A stretch of DNA of 14,943 nt, taken from contig JADLKP010000035.1 of assembly GCA_016838945.1 (NCBI GenBank), positions 1 through 14,943 of the forward strand, read 5' to 3'. Made by a program: the position numbers and the translations under genes. Positions within the stretch are counted from its first letter, which is position 1, and each line of letters begins with the position of its first letter. Positions 1 through 7,962 of this stretch are shown piece by piece. The notes beneath the pieces are model-generated. The model searched no databases. It was not told the origin of the DNA and worked only from the letters and a program-made list of their open reading frames with translations. The stretch is from Methanobrevibacter sp. Its GTDB lineage: Archaea > Methanobacteriota > Methanobacteria > Methanobacteriales > Methanobacteriaceae.

Positions 1-432
1 GTTCACCTGTGCCCAACCGGTGATGCCCGGTCGCACCTCGTGCCGGCGACGCTGTATATTGTTATACAACGGCAGATATTGTACCAACAATGGTCTTGGA
101 CCGATCAACGACATATCCCCCTTGATTACATTCAGCAGTTGTGGAATCTCATCCAATGAGGTGGACCGAACAAACTTCCCAACCTTGGTCAAGCGTTGTG
201 CATCCGGCAACAAATTCCCTGAGGCATCCTTACGATCATTCATTGTCTTGAACTTGATCACCTTGAATATCTTCTCATCCTTCCCCGGCCTTTCCTGAAA
301 GAAGAATGCACCGGCACCCATGTTGGCAATGGATAACCAGATCCATAATAACAGAAATATCGGGCTTATGATGATGAACCCCATCAATGCCAAGAAAAAA
401 TCGAGTAAACGTTTCAAAAAAGATTTATACAT
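1..432 (-). CDS. Initiating phosphoglycosyltransferase (bacterial sugar transferase, PglC/WcaJ C-terminal type), C-terminus cut by window edge
   Basis: I translated this frame directly from the minus strand; it opens with ATG at 432 and is still open at position 1, giving 144 residues. The family moves a sugar phosphate from a UDP-sugar to undecaprenyl phosphate at the inner membrane, the first step of repeat-unit assembly. Residues 11-36 form a hydrophobic segment containing Ser23-Pro24, the kink of the re-entrant helix. Residues 47-63 hold the conserved ERPGK...FKVIKFKTM region. Asp94-Glu95 in SLDEIPQLLNV is the catalytic Asp-Glu dyad, GPRP lies at 111-114, and RPGITGWAQVN starts at 134. 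Small PglC-like members run to about 200 residues, so roughly 55 are missing. In-frame sequence upstream reaches a stop at 460-462 without another ATG, so the start is secure. A gap of about 200 bases separates it from the gene upstream, so it may have its own promoter. The sugar specificity cannot be read. Confidence 0.96.
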   Translation of the reverse strand, partial: MYKSFLKRLLDFFLALMGFIIISPIFLLLWIWLSIANMGAGAFFFQERPGKDEKIFKVIKFKTMNDRKDASGNLLPDAQRLTKVGKFVRSTSLDEIPQLLNVIKGDMSLIGPRPLLVQYLPLYNNIQRRRHEVRPGITGWAQVN

Positions 433-641
433 AAATAGGAAAAAGCATTCTACTCTTTGTCACAACTATTATCAATTTATGGAGAATTGTATAAAGCTCA
501 AAGCTCAATGTTATATATCTCACAATATGATGCTTACAAAACATCTTGAATAATTATGGAAAATCTATTCTGTAAAATGGAGAAATACCGGGATAAGAAA
601 AAAGTAAAAATGACGGATGAAAACAATAACTATTTTTCAAC
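433..641. other. Intergenic gap of 209 bases, the longest in the window
   Basis: The gap lies between the HEPN-like gene and the phosphoglycosyltransferase, both on the minus strand. It is AT-rich. I see no stem-loop followed by a T-run that would serve as an intrinsic terminator, and no clean Bacteroidota promoter (TTTG then TAnnTTTG at the right spacing). A weak inverted repeat, CAATT at 473-477 and AATTG at 485-489, is too short to weigh. The gap contains one short tandem repeat, listed separately. A promoter for the downstream phosphoglycosyltransferase is plausible from the length alone, but I cannot place it. Confidence 0.6.
493..508. repeat. Short tandem duplication, two 7-base units plus two bases
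   Basis: The unit AAAGCTC occurs twice in direct succession, followed by AA, about 60 bases upstream of the phosphoglycosyltransferase start. Two copies of a 7-base unit in AT-rich DNA could be chance. No function is assigned. Confidence 0.5.
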
Positions 642-1481
642 TTAAACAAAGCTATTTCTTTTTACATAATAAAATTCATCTATTGTTTCATTATAACCTA
701 TTGGAACAGTGTTAATCTTAATACCATTTCTTGATGGTATCTCAACTATAAAAGTAGTTGAATCAAATTCCGTTGAGAGGCTTCTTCTCCTTGAACGCAG
801 ACTGTTATATATATGATATGACAACAAAGCACTATAAACAAAACGCTCAGTCCATTCTTTGAACGTTATAAATTTCATCTCCCAATCCTCTCGTTTATAA
901 TTATCCAAATAAATTTTATCATCCGCAATTGATAAATCATAATGATATTGTGAGTGTGCAAAAGCATTCCTGAGTGAAGAATGATATCCTTTCTTAATTA
1001 TTTCTGATAGTGAACATTCATTATTTTCAATAACCTGAATTATTTTTTTACTTAAAAAATTGAACTTGTGATTATCTGGTACAGATACTGTCCAAGGGTA
1101 ACATTCACCAGATAGAGTCTTCACTATTCGATAGAGTGTTTTTAGAAAATATTTTGATTCCCAAATATGTGTATAAATCATCAATTCCAAATGAAACCTG
1201 AATTCATCTGGTGTAATTTCTTCTGAATCCACAAACAAATAATAAGAATTTAGGAATTCGGTAAGAAATTTCAACCTATTTTGATCTTTGTATCTGTCAA
1301 TTGTATAATCAATCAAATATGGGCTTAATATTGGATTTCTTAACAATAACTCATGATACTCACCAAATGCAAGGATAAGAATGTAATTACTTGACGATTT
1401 TGATTTTATTGAATTGAAAACAACATTTATGCAATCTTCAATTTCCGAATAGATCTCAATATACCTCTTTTCGCTGATCAC
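642..1481 (-). CDS. HEPN-like hypothetical protein
   Basis: The protein is 279 residues, soluble, and lacks a signal peptide or membrane segment. I do not recognise the full-length family. Residues 161-190 read as a HEPN signature: a helix ends in SLRNAFAHSQY, with Arg171, Asn172 and His176 forming the RN-x3-H (Rx4-6H) motif. A short strand-like IYLDNY (190-195) and a Trp/Phe/Glu-rich helix (200-223) follow, as is common in HEPN proteins. HEPN domains are all-alpha dimers, many of them metal-independent RNases in toxin-antitoxin or antiviral systems; others bind nucleotides. The start is GTG: the frame reaches an upstream stop at 1497-1499 with no other usual start codon, and the next internal Met is residue 101. 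It lies 11 bases after the wbuB-like gene and is probably co-transcribed with it. No MNT nucleotidyltransferase or antitoxin partner is adjacent. The gene call is firm; RNase activity is inference. Confidence 0.85.
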   Translation of the reverse strand: MISEKRYIEIYSEIEDCINVVFNSIKSKSSSNYILILAFGEYHELLLRNPILSPYLIDYTIDRYKDQNRLKFLTEFLNSYYLFVDSEEITPDEFRFHLELMIYTHIWESKYFLKTLYRIVKTLSGECYPWTVSVPDNHKFNFLSKKIIQVIENNECSLSEIIKKGYHSSLRNAFAHSQYHYDLSIADDKIYLDNYKREDWEMKFITFKEWTERFVYSALLSYHIYNSLRSRRRSLSTEFDSTTFIVEIPSRNGIKINTVPIGYNETIDEFYYVKRNSFV

Positions 1482-1492
1482 TTCATTTATAG

Positions 1493-2704
1493 TTAATTAT
1501 TCCATCCAAAATGCCTCATTATTATCTCATAACCCTTTTCCACTGTATAATTTTCTTCAAGAAATTTATAACCATTCTCACCCATTTGGTTTCTCAAAGA
1601 TGAATCTGATGCAAGTTCATTGACTATTGAATTAAATTTCTCCAAATCACCATTCTCACACCATAGGCCATAACCATTTTCTTCAGCAATGGAGCCAATG
1701 TCTGTGTTTATATCAGTAGCCATCAAAACAGGCATTTTATATTCCAGGTAAGACAATAAGCGTGAAGGGTAATTGGGAATCGTAAAGCGAGGATCAAGGA
1801 ATATTAGACCTACATCACACGATTCTACTAGCTCATCATACTCCATTTTTGGTAGTGCTGACAAAAGTTGTGCATTCTCAGGTTTATGATCTTCAAACCA
1901 TTGCGATATTTTCTCATACTCCGTACCGGAACCAACAACCAAAAAATATCGATCTTTCTTGTTACGGTTAGAATTCAATATGCGCAAGAGAAAATCCAGT
2001 CCCTGCGGTTTGCCCAAATTACCTCCATAGATAAACACAACTGAATCGACAGGAATATCGAATTTCTTTCTGATTTTATCTTTATCAACCACCGCATGAT
2101 TAGTTGCCAACTCAACAGAATTGGGACATACCTCGATGTTATCTGATTTAATCTCAGGATTATGTTCCAACAAAAATTGCACATTTGCAGGTGACATACA
2201 TCCAATGTAATCTGATAATTGATACAGTTTCTGCTCCTTCTTTCTGAATAATCGGTAAAAAATACCTTTTGGAGACATCATTCCAATATCAACGGCATTC
2301 TGCGGAAAGATATCTTTAAGTAGTAAGTAGGTCTTTGCTCTGTCTCTGGTTTTTATCTTCTCAATGATGCGTGTAAGCGTAATGGGCGGCGTTGAATAGA
2401 GTATCAGATCAAATCTAATTTGCTTGAAATACCTGTTAATTGCTTTCTCAAACTGATATTCCAACAGGATTGTTCCGATTCCTTTCTCTATAAAGTTTGT
2501 TTTCTGAATATTAAGGGTCTTCACTTTTAGCAACGAATAATTCTCATCTTCCATCAAGTACGTTTTTTTACCAAACCTTCTTTCTGTTGGAGAAACGATA
2601 AAGATGCGATGACCCTCTTTGATAAAATGGCGTAAAAGATCTGTATATATACCACGATTGTTGATATCGTCAATCCTGGAAACAGTTAGAAACAGAATAT
2701 TCAT
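1493..2704 (-). CDS. wbuB: Glycosyltransferase family 4, WbuB-like (probable L-FucNAc transferase)
   Basis: The product is a 403-residue GT-B transferase. The N-terminal Rossmann half starts with MNILFLTVSRIDD. The middle carries LLLKDIFPQNAVDIGMM, and the C-terminal half opens with FIYGGNLGKPQGLDFLL, both characteristic of the WbuB group. The late IPNYPSRLLSYLEYKMPVL segment forms the nucleotide-sugar site. I start it at ATG 2704, which follows the stop of the epimerase gene (2706-2708) by one base and has GGAG eight bases upstream. A longer version from 2773 would overlap that gene by 68 bases and add residues without the family's N-terminal strand, so I reject it. In E. coli O26-type clusters wbuB follows fnlA-fnlB-fnlC directly, exactly as here. 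On that synteny I infer that it adds L-FucNAc to the first lipid-linked sugar. Activity on the cytoplasmic membrane face is expected. Confidence 0.92.
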   Translation of the reverse strand: MNILFLTVSRIDDINNRGIYTDLLRHFIKEGHRIFIVSPTERRFGKKTYLMEDENYSLLKVKTLNIQKTNFIEKGIGTILLEYQFEKAINRYFKQIRFDLILYSTPPITLTRIIEKIKTRDRAKTYLLLKDIFPQNAVDIGMMSPKGIFYRLFRKKEQKLYQLSDYIGCMSPANVQFLLEHNPEIKSDNIEVCPNSVELATNHAVVDKDKIRKKFDIPVDSVVFIYGGNLGKPQGLDFLLRILNSNRNKKDRYFLVVGSGTEYEKISQWFEDHKPENAQLLSALPKMEYDELVESCDVGLIFLDPRFTIPNYPSRLLSYLEYKMPVLMATDINTDIGSIAEENGYGLWCENGDLEKFNSIVNELASDSSLRNQMGENGYKFLEENYTVEKGYEIIMRHFGWNN

Positions 2705-2705
2705 C

Positions 2706-3839
2706 TTACTCACTCCAAACCACTCTTTTAATGTAATCTGTATAGGAGATGATGATGCGTACCACCTTCTCACTCACGTTGGGCATGCTATAGTCGGCAA
2801 CGGGTCTGAAATTACGCTCCTCGCCTAACGATTGATATTGCAACTGCACAAGACCCTGCATCACCCTTTCAGGGTTCAGTCCCACCATCATCACCGATGC
2901 TTCCTCCATCGCTTCCGGACGTTCGTGTGCTTCACGTATATTCAGTGCCCTGAAGTTCAGAATTGATGATTCTTCAGAGATGGTACCGCTGTCCGATAAC
3001 ACAGCAAATGCATTCATCTGCAACTTATTGTAGTCGCTCAAAGCCATCGGCTTCATCAATTGCACATTCTTGTGAAAAGTGATTCCCTTCTTTTCAATCA
3101 TGTTGCGGGTGCGTGGATGGGTAGAGACAATCACCGGATAATCATATTTCTCAGCGATCCCATTTAATATCTTCACCAGGTTGAAGAAGTTCTTCTCAGA
3201 AGAGATATTCTCCTCTCTGTGAGCAGACACCACAAAAAACTTACCCTTCTCAAGGTGAAGCGTTTCAAGAATATTCGAAGCCTCAATCTTAGGCAGATAT
3301 TGCATCAATACCTCGTACATCGGACTGCCTGTCTTGATGATTCTGTCGGGACGTAAACCTTCAGCTAAAAGGTATTCACGTGCAATATCACTATAGGTCA
3401 GGTTGATGTCCGCTGTATGATCTACAATCTTGCGATTGCTCTCTTCCGGCACCCGCTGATCGAAACAACGATTTCCTGCCTCCATATGGAAGATGGGAAT
3501 ATGTCTTTTTTTGGCTGCAATAGCGCATAAACAGGAATTGGTATCACCCAATACCAGAAACGCATCCGGCTGTTCCTTTTCAAGTACGGGGTCAATATTG
3601 ATCAAAATCTGACCGGCTGTCTCTGTGGCGTTCTTCCCAGCAGCATTCAGGAAATGATCCGGTTTGCGTAAACCAAGGTCCTCAAAGAAGACTTCGTTCA
3701 ACTCATAATCATAATTCTGTCCCGTATGCACCAAGACATGCTCAATGGCTTCCGATGCATCCAGCTTTTGCAGCACGCACGCCAAACGGATAATCTCCGG
3801 ACGCGTACCCACTACGGTCAATACTTTTAATTTCTTCAT
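2706..3839 (-). CDS. fnlC: UDP-N-acetylglucosamine 2-epimerase family, FnlC/CapG type
   Basis: The protein is 377 residues, the usual length of WecB-fold non-hydrolysing 2-epimerases. Visible signatures are VVGTRPEIIRLA (9-20), HTGQNYDYELN (38-48), VLGDTNS with Asp99, and HMEAGNRCFDQRVPEESNRK (118-137) with Glu120 and Glu132/133. SAHREEN follows at 205-211 with His207, and SDSGTISEES lies at 282-291. The GNRCFDQRVPEE form separates FnlC/CapG from WecB, which has GLRT at that place. FnlC/CapG converts UDP-N-acetyl-L-pneumosamine at C2 to UDP-N-acetyl-L-fucosamine, the last step of that pathway. It lies 17 bases after fnlB and one base before wbuB, inside the complete fnlABC set. Annotation as a plain UDP-GlcNAc 2-epimerase would be a common but less specific alternative. 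Confidence 0.95.
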   Translation of the reverse strand: MKKLKVLTVVGTRPEIIRLACVLQKLDASEAIEHVLVHTGQNYDYELNEVFFEDLGLRKPDHFLNAAGKNATETAGQILINIDPVLEKEQPDAFLVLGDTNSCLCAIAAKKRHIPIFHMEAGNRCFDQRVPEESNRKIVDHTADINLTYSDIAREYLLAEGLRPDRIIKTGSPMYEVLMQYLPKIEASNILETLHLEKGKFFVVSAHREENISSEKNFFNLVKILNGIAEKYDYPVIVSTHPRTRNMIEKKGITFHKNVQLMKPMALSDYNKLQMNAFAVLSDSGTISEESSILNFRALNIREAHERPEAMEEASVMMVGLNPERVMQGLVQLQYQSLGEERNFRPVADYSMPNVSEKVVRIIISYTDYIKRVVWSE

Positions 3840-3856
3840 CTATTTATCTTTATCTT

Positions 3857-4999
3857 CTATACCGGCAAAAAATAGGTATCAGGGTGTTCGGGATCAAACA
3901 CTTCGTTCACCCACATCACCGTGACCATGTCGGTCTCACCCAGATTTTCAATATTGTGTGTATATCCCACCGGTATATCAACCACCTCTAATTTTTCACC
4001 CGACACAAAATATTCATGTACTTTTTCTTCATCTATCTTCCGGAAACGAATCACTCCTTTTCCACTAACCACCAGGAACTTCTCGTTCTTGGTATGATGC
4101 CAGTGCTGCCCCTTTGTGATGCCAGGCTTGGAGATATTGACAGATACCTGTCCCCTGTCGTTGGATTTTAGAAACTCTGTAAAAGAACCTCTTTCATCCA
4201 CATTCATCTTCAGCGGATAGGAGAACTGATCTTCGGGGAGATAGCTCAGATAGGTCGAATAAAGTTTCTTAGTGAAAAGATCGGATAAATCAGCAACAAG
4301 AAGATTCTTCCTGCTCTCTTTGAAAGAATAGATCAGATCCACAATCTCTCCCAATGTGATCTGATGCTCTACCGGAACTTTGCAGAACTCACCAGACTTG
4401 TTGGGATTGCCCTCCAATGCTGCTATCAGCTCTTTCACCACATCATCGATATAGACAAGCGTCATATTCACAGAACGGTCGTTCACCTGTATGGGAAGAT
4501 CATGAGCCACGTTGTGACAGAAAGTGGCCACCGCACTGTTATAGTTGGGTCGGCACCATTTACCAAATACATTCGGGAAACGGTAAATCAATACATCCGT
4601 TCCTGTCTCACGACCGTAATCAAGAAGTAAGTTCTCACCAGCCTTCTTTGATATCCCGTAGGGATTATCCAATTCAGCCTGAATGGAAGATGATAACATT
4701 ACGGGACAATTGTTGCCATGTTTCTTTAATGCATCCAACAACAGAGAAGTGAATCCGAAATTACCTGCCATAAATTCACTCTGATCCTTCGGTCTGTTTA
4801 CTCCGGCAAGGTGAAATACAAAATCTGCATCCTTGCAATATCCATCCAGAAGCGAAGGATCAGTGTCAATGTCATATTCAAATAAAGTAAGCTCGGGATT
4901 TAAATGATACCCTTTGGCTTTGCCTTCTTTGATATTGTTTAGTTCGGCAATCAGATTCTTCCCGATAAATCCTTTTGCACCGGTAATCAGTATATTCAT
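3857..4999 (-). CDS. fnlB: UDP-2-acetamido-2,6-dideoxy-hexose reductase/epimerase with cupin domain, FnlB/CapF type
   Basis: The protein has 380 residues in two domains. The N-terminal domain (1 to about 245) is an extended SDR with the NAD(P)-binding GAKGFIG at 7-13, FHLAGVNRP at 62-70, Ser103-105 and the catalytic Tyr114-x3-Lys118 in NPYGISKK. RFPNVFGKWCRPNYNS (140-155) is typical of CapF. The C-terminal cupin (about 265-380) carries GQHWHHTKNEKFLVV at 297-311; His299, His301, Glu306 and His348 are likely metal ligands. In the S. aureus enzyme the cupin performs C3 epimerisation and the SDR domain reduces C4 with NADPH, giving UDP-N-acetyl-L-talosamine-type sugar. The start codon overlaps the end of fnlA by four bases (ATGA), indicating translational coupling. 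Nothing appears truncated. Confidence 0.96.
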   Translation of the reverse strand: MNILITGAKGFIGKNLIAELNNIKEGKAKGYHLNPELTLFEYDIDTDPSLLDGYCKDADFVFHLAGVNRPKDQSEFMAGNFGFTSLLLDALKKHGNNCPVMLSSSIQAELDNPYGISKKAGENLLLDYGRETGTDVLIYRFPNVFGKWCRPNYNSAVATFCHNVAHDLPIQVNDRSVNMTLVYIDDVVKELIAALEGNPNKSGEFCKVPVEHQITLGEIVDLIYSFKESRKNLLVADLSDLFTKKLYSTYLSYLPEDQFSYPLKMNVDERGSFTEFLKSNDRGQVSVNISKPGITKGQHWHHTKNEKFLVVSGKGVIRFRKIDEEKVHEYFVSGEKLEVVDIPVGYTHNIENLGETDMVTVMWVNEVFDPEHPDTYFLPV

Positions 5000-6024
5000 T
5001 GCGACAATTGATTTATATCTTCTCTGATTTCAGGAAGCTTCAAAAGCAGTTGCTTCATCCCTTCCTTATCCAATCGGAAAGTATTGTGCGAATGATAATC
5101 CTCCACTTTCGAAATATCTTCCTGGCCTTCCACGAAGAACTTATCATAATTCAAGTCACGAGCATCAGCCGGAATACGGAAATAATCCCCCATATCTTCA
5201 GAGCGGAACATCTCTTCGCGTGTCACCAAAGTCTCGTACAGTTTTTCACCATGCCTTGTGCCGATTACCTTCACTACCGTATCGGCGTGATACAACTCTT
5301 TCAACGATTCTGCCAAAACAGTTAATGTAGCAGCCGGTGCTTTCTGTACAAAAAGATCGCCCTGGTTCCCATGCTCAAAAGCATACAGCACCAGATCCAC
5401 CGCATCATCCAGTGTCATCATATAGCGCGTCATACCGGGATCGGTAATCGTGATGGGCTTTCCGGCTTTAATCTGATCAACCCACAAGGGGATCACCGAA
5501 CCGCGACTCGCCATCACGTTCCCGTAACGTGTACAACAGATGGTCGTTGTGGCATCATTTCCCAAAGATCGAGCTTTTGCTATCGCCACCTTCTCCATCA
5601 TCGCCTTACTAATACCCATTGCATTGATCGGATAAGCAGCTTTATCAGTACTCAACACCACCACGTTTTTCACACCATGCTCAACAGCTGAATCCAGTAC
5701 ATTTTCAGTTCCTATTACGTTTGTACGTACCGCCTGCATCGGGAAAAACTCACATGATGGCACCTGCTTCAAAGCAGCTGCATGAAACACATAATCCACC
5801 CCCCGCATGGCAGTATCAACAGAACGTTTGTCACGTACATCACCAATATAGAATTTCACTTTTGGGTTCTGTAAACGGTGACGCATATCATCCTGTTTTT
5901 TCTCATCGCGACTGAAAATTCGTATTTCTTTGATATCTGTATCCAAAAATCTTTTCAGTACTGCGTTGCCAAACGAACCGGTACCACCGGTAATTAGTAG
6001 GGTTTTATTTGTAAAATGTGCCAT
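4996..6024 (-). CDS. fnlA: UDP-N-acetylglucosamine 4,6-dehydratase (5-inverting), FnlA/CapE type
   Basis: The protein is a 342-residue soluble SDR. It has the NADP site GGTGSFG (13-19), FSRDEKKQDDMRHRL (37-51), HAAALKQVPSCE (81-92) and LSTDKAAYPINAMGISK (124-140). The usual SDR tyrosine is replaced by Met136 in Met-x3-Lys140, normal for 5-inverting CapE/FlaA1/PseB-type dehydratases, and Asp127-Lys128 supply acid-base chemistry. It lacks the N-terminal membrane domain of the long PglF/WbpM dehydratases. The enzyme converts UDP-GlcNAc to the 4-keto-6-deoxy-L-hexose intermediate that FnlB and FnlC turn into UDP-L-FucNAc. PseB is the main alternative, but the immediately coupled fnlB and fnlC favour FnlA. 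Start ATG 6024 follows the preceding glycosyltransferase gene by six bases. Base composition changes sharply here: this gene is visibly richer in G+C than the genes upstream of it. Confidence 0.96.
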   Translation of the reverse strand: MAHFTNKTLLITGGTGSFGNAVLKRFLDTDIKEIRIFSRDEKKQDDMRHRLQNPKVKFYIGDVRDKRSVDTAMRGVDYVFHAAALKQVPSCEFFPMQAVRTNVIGTENVLDSAVEHGVKNVVVLSTDKAAYPINAMGISKAMMEKVAIAKARSLGNDATTTICCTRYGNVMASRGSVIPLWVDQIKAGKPITITDPGMTRYMMTLDDAVDLVLYAFEHGNQGDLFVQKAPAATLTVLAESLKELYHADTVVKVIGTRHGEKLYETLVTREEMFRSEDMGDYFRIPADARDLNYDKFFVEGQEDISKVEDYHSHNTFRLDKEGMKQLLLKLPEIREDINQLSQ

Positions 6025-6030
6025 ATTATA

Positions 6031-7146
6031 TTATTGCAATACTTTTATCCAATTATCTATATTACTGTAAACATCAAACTCCAATGCCAACTTATAAGCA
6101 TTTTCTCTAACTTGAAGGTAGTCTTCTTCATCCATTGCTAATACCTTATCAATGCTTTTAGCTACTTCATTTTCATTATTATCTATCCATAGCCCGGCTT
6201 TACAATCAACAAGATTCTGCCAAGGAGTACCATGCGAAGTGATAACTGGCGTCCCTTGAGATAAAGATTCAATAACCACATTGCCAAAATTCTCAGAATG
6301 AGAAACAAGCATAGAATAATACGCATCGGCATATAACTGAATTTTTTGATCTCCCTCTACATTTCCAAGAAATACCACCTTTTCTTTAAGAGATAAATTC
6401 TCCGATAAAATCTTATTAAGTTGTTTGTAATACCATTCAAACTGCTTTTCAACACCACCAGCAATTAATAACTTATAATCAGTTTTCATAAAAGCATCCG
6501 ATTTTGCTAAACCCAATAATAAAATATCCAAAGCCTTTATTGGGGCTATCCTACCAACATAAAGAAAATACTTACCTACATTTACTAACCTATCTTTCTT
6601 TTCATTTAGCTCCATATAGTTAGGGATAACAATAGTCTTTACATTACTACCAAAATGCTTTTCAATTTCATTTTTTTCTCCTGATGAAGTAGCATGAAAA
6701 ATTACCCTCTTTGAAAATAAAAACTTCAGAAGCCTTACATATAATAGCTTAGGCGTTGATCCATCAATAGCTGAATTAAACAACTCACCACGGGGAGACC
6801 AGATGATTTTTTTTGAAGTCAGTGAAGCAATTAAAGCGATGAAAAATGAAGGTATATAAAAAATTGAACTTAGTAAAATTATATCATTATTAAATAACTC
6901 TTTGATTGAATAAAATATTACCCTTAAAGAAAACTTTGAATTAACTGAACAGTATCTAACCCTTATATTGTCAATTTCAGTCCATTCATCAAAAACAACT
7001 AATCCTTTATCTATATGGTTATTGGAGGTTACAACAGACACTCTAATATTATTAGAGACTAATGACTTCGCTAACCAGTATAGTGTATTGGCAGGTCCTC
7101 CTAATTTTGAAGGATAGAATAATCCGGCTGATATAAATAGTTTCAC
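6031..7146 (-). CDS. Glycosyltransferase family 4
   Basis: The product has 371 residues. It opens with KLFISAGLFYPSKLGGPANTL, the N-terminal strand and Gly-Gly loop (16-17) of GT4 enzymes acting on bacterial polysaccharides. IIWSPRGEL (114-122) is the acceptor-side signature. FLYVGRIAPIKALDILL (194-210) starts the C-terminal Rossmann half. SENFGNVVIESLSQGTPVI (284-302) supplies the Glu285-x7-Glu293 (EX7E) motif of retaining GT4 enzymes. It should add one sugar to the lipid-linked unit at the cytoplasmic membrane face; donor and acceptor cannot be deduced. The start is GTG at 7146, since an in-frame TAA occupies 7147-7149 immediately upstream. It is 18 bases after the deacetylase gene and six before fnlA. 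Its AT-rich composition matches the genes upstream, not fnlA downstream. Confidence 0.95.
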   Translation of the reverse strand: MKLFISAGLFYPSKLGGPANTLYWLAKSLVSNNIRVSVVTSNNHIDKGLVVFDEWTEIDNIRVRYCSVNSKFSLRVIFYSIKELFNNDIILLSSIFYIPSFFIALIASLTSKKIIWSPRGELFNSAIDGSTPKLLYVRLLKFLFSKRVIFHATSSGEKNEIEKHFGSNVKTIVIPNYMELNEKKDRLVNVGKYFLYVGRIAPIKALDILLLGLAKSDAFMKTDYKLLIAGGVEKQFEWYYKQLNKILSENLSLKEKVVFLGNVEGDQKIQLYADAYYSMLVSHSENFGNVVIESLSQGTPVITSHGTPWQNLVDCKAGLWIDNNENEVAKSIDKVLAMDEEDYLQVRENAYKLALEFDVYSNIDNWIKVLQ

Positions 7147-7164
7147 TTAAATTTGATCAATCTA

Positions 7165-7962
7165 TTAATATGTCTTACTTTTAGAAATAAAGTAATTAAT
7201 ATGATTGGCATTCCAGAATGGTTCTGCATGTCTCCGATTTAATACAAACCCATTGCAGCAAAAGTATTTCTCATAATTGAATGCACTAAATATGTTTTTA
7301 TAATATTTTCGAGCAATATTTACTGCATTTATATCAAAATCACGCCCAAAATGACCATATGTAAAAGCAAAATAATCACAGTCAATTTTAGTATATGATT
7401 CAATTACACTCTTACATCCACCTATTTGATAATGTAAGTCTTTATTATCAATAATTTCAGACACACGAATATGATCCATTGTGTGTGCACCTATCGTATG
7501 CCCTCTACTATTTAGTTCACTAATTTGCTTCCAGTTCATTGGTTTTTTGAAACCTTTCTGATGTACCTTATCTGTTAAAAATGATTTAATATATTCTTTA
7601 TTACCATCAATAAAATTAGGACAAATAAAAAAACATGCATAACCATCGTATTTCTCTAATACAGGAGCTATATGCGAATAACATTCGGCAAAACCATCGT
7701 CATAGCTGAACGCGATTAATGAATGATTTACAGTTTTTTTTAAATTGAGCAATCGAACTGCTTCAGCAAAGGGCACAATAGTAGATTTCTTGGATATAAT
7801 CTTAAGTTGATAATCAAAAAAATCAGAGTCAAGTTTATCACTTTTAGAGAGTAAATGACCATTCAACAAATGAATTCCTTTAGATGGGTTAGCACCTCTT
7901 GCTAGTACATTCAACGCTAAATCACGTACAACTGATCTCACCTTTGATTGTATATTACTCAT
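7165..7962 (-). CDS. Polysaccharide deacetylase (NodB homology, carbohydrate esterase 4)
   Basis: The protein has 265 residues. NodB motif 1 is FSYDDGF, with Asp88 the probable base and Asp89 a metal ligand; it carries Ser-Tyr where Thr-Phe is more usual. Motif 2 is GAHTMDHIRV with His160 and His164 as the other metal ligands. A later FAFTYGHFGRD (198-208) corresponds to the R-x-PYG region in degenerate form. The metal triad is intact, so I expect an active enzyme removing acetyl from an N-acetyl or O-acetyl sugar. There is no convincing signal peptide: the start MSNIQSKVRSVVRDLAL is charged and amphipathic, so it may act inside the cell on a lipid-linked or nucleotide-linked substrate. The start overlaps the end of the acyltransferase gene by eight bases, coupling the two. 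Substrate unknown. Confidence 0.9.
   Translation of the reverse strand: MSNIQSKVRSVVRDLALNVLARGANPSKGIHLLNGHLLSKSDKLDSDFFDYQLKIISKKSTIVPFAEAVRLLNLKKTVNHSLIAFSYDDGFAECYSHIAPVLEKYDGYACFFICPNFIDGNKEYIKSFLTDKVHQKGFKKPMNWKQISELNSRGHTIGAHTMDHIRVSEIIDNKDLHYQIGGCKSVIESYTKIDCDYFAFTYGHFGRDFDINAVNIARKYYKNIFSAFNYEKYFCCNGFVLNRRHAEPFWNANHINYFISKSKTY

Noticed and set aside
473..489. Inverted repeat CAATT/AATTG as a terminator or operator
   Set aside because: Five-base arms without G or C strength and no T-run after it; likely chance in AT-rich DNA.
320..553. Forward-strand frame spanning the phosphoglycosyltransferase start and the intergenic gap
   Set aside because: It overlaps the well-supported 5' end of the phosphoglycosyltransferase on the other strand, and its translation is low-complexity Asn/Lys-rich without domain features.
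2705..2773. Upstream extension of the WbuB-like gene by 23 codons
   Set aside because: It would overlap fnlC by 68 bases; the conserved GT N-terminal strand begins exactly at the ATG at 2704, which also has GGAG upstream.
4417..4752. Forward-strand open frame of 111 codons inside fnlB
   Set aside because: It is antisense to a complete, motif-bearing CapF-type gene, its translation has no recognisable domain and is rich in His, Ser and Pro as expected from a shadow frame.
5371..5691. Forward-strand open frame of 106 codons inside fnlA (also 4999-5325)
   Set aside because: Antisense to a well-supported dehydratase; the composition, rich in His and Ile, is typical of the complement of coding DNA.
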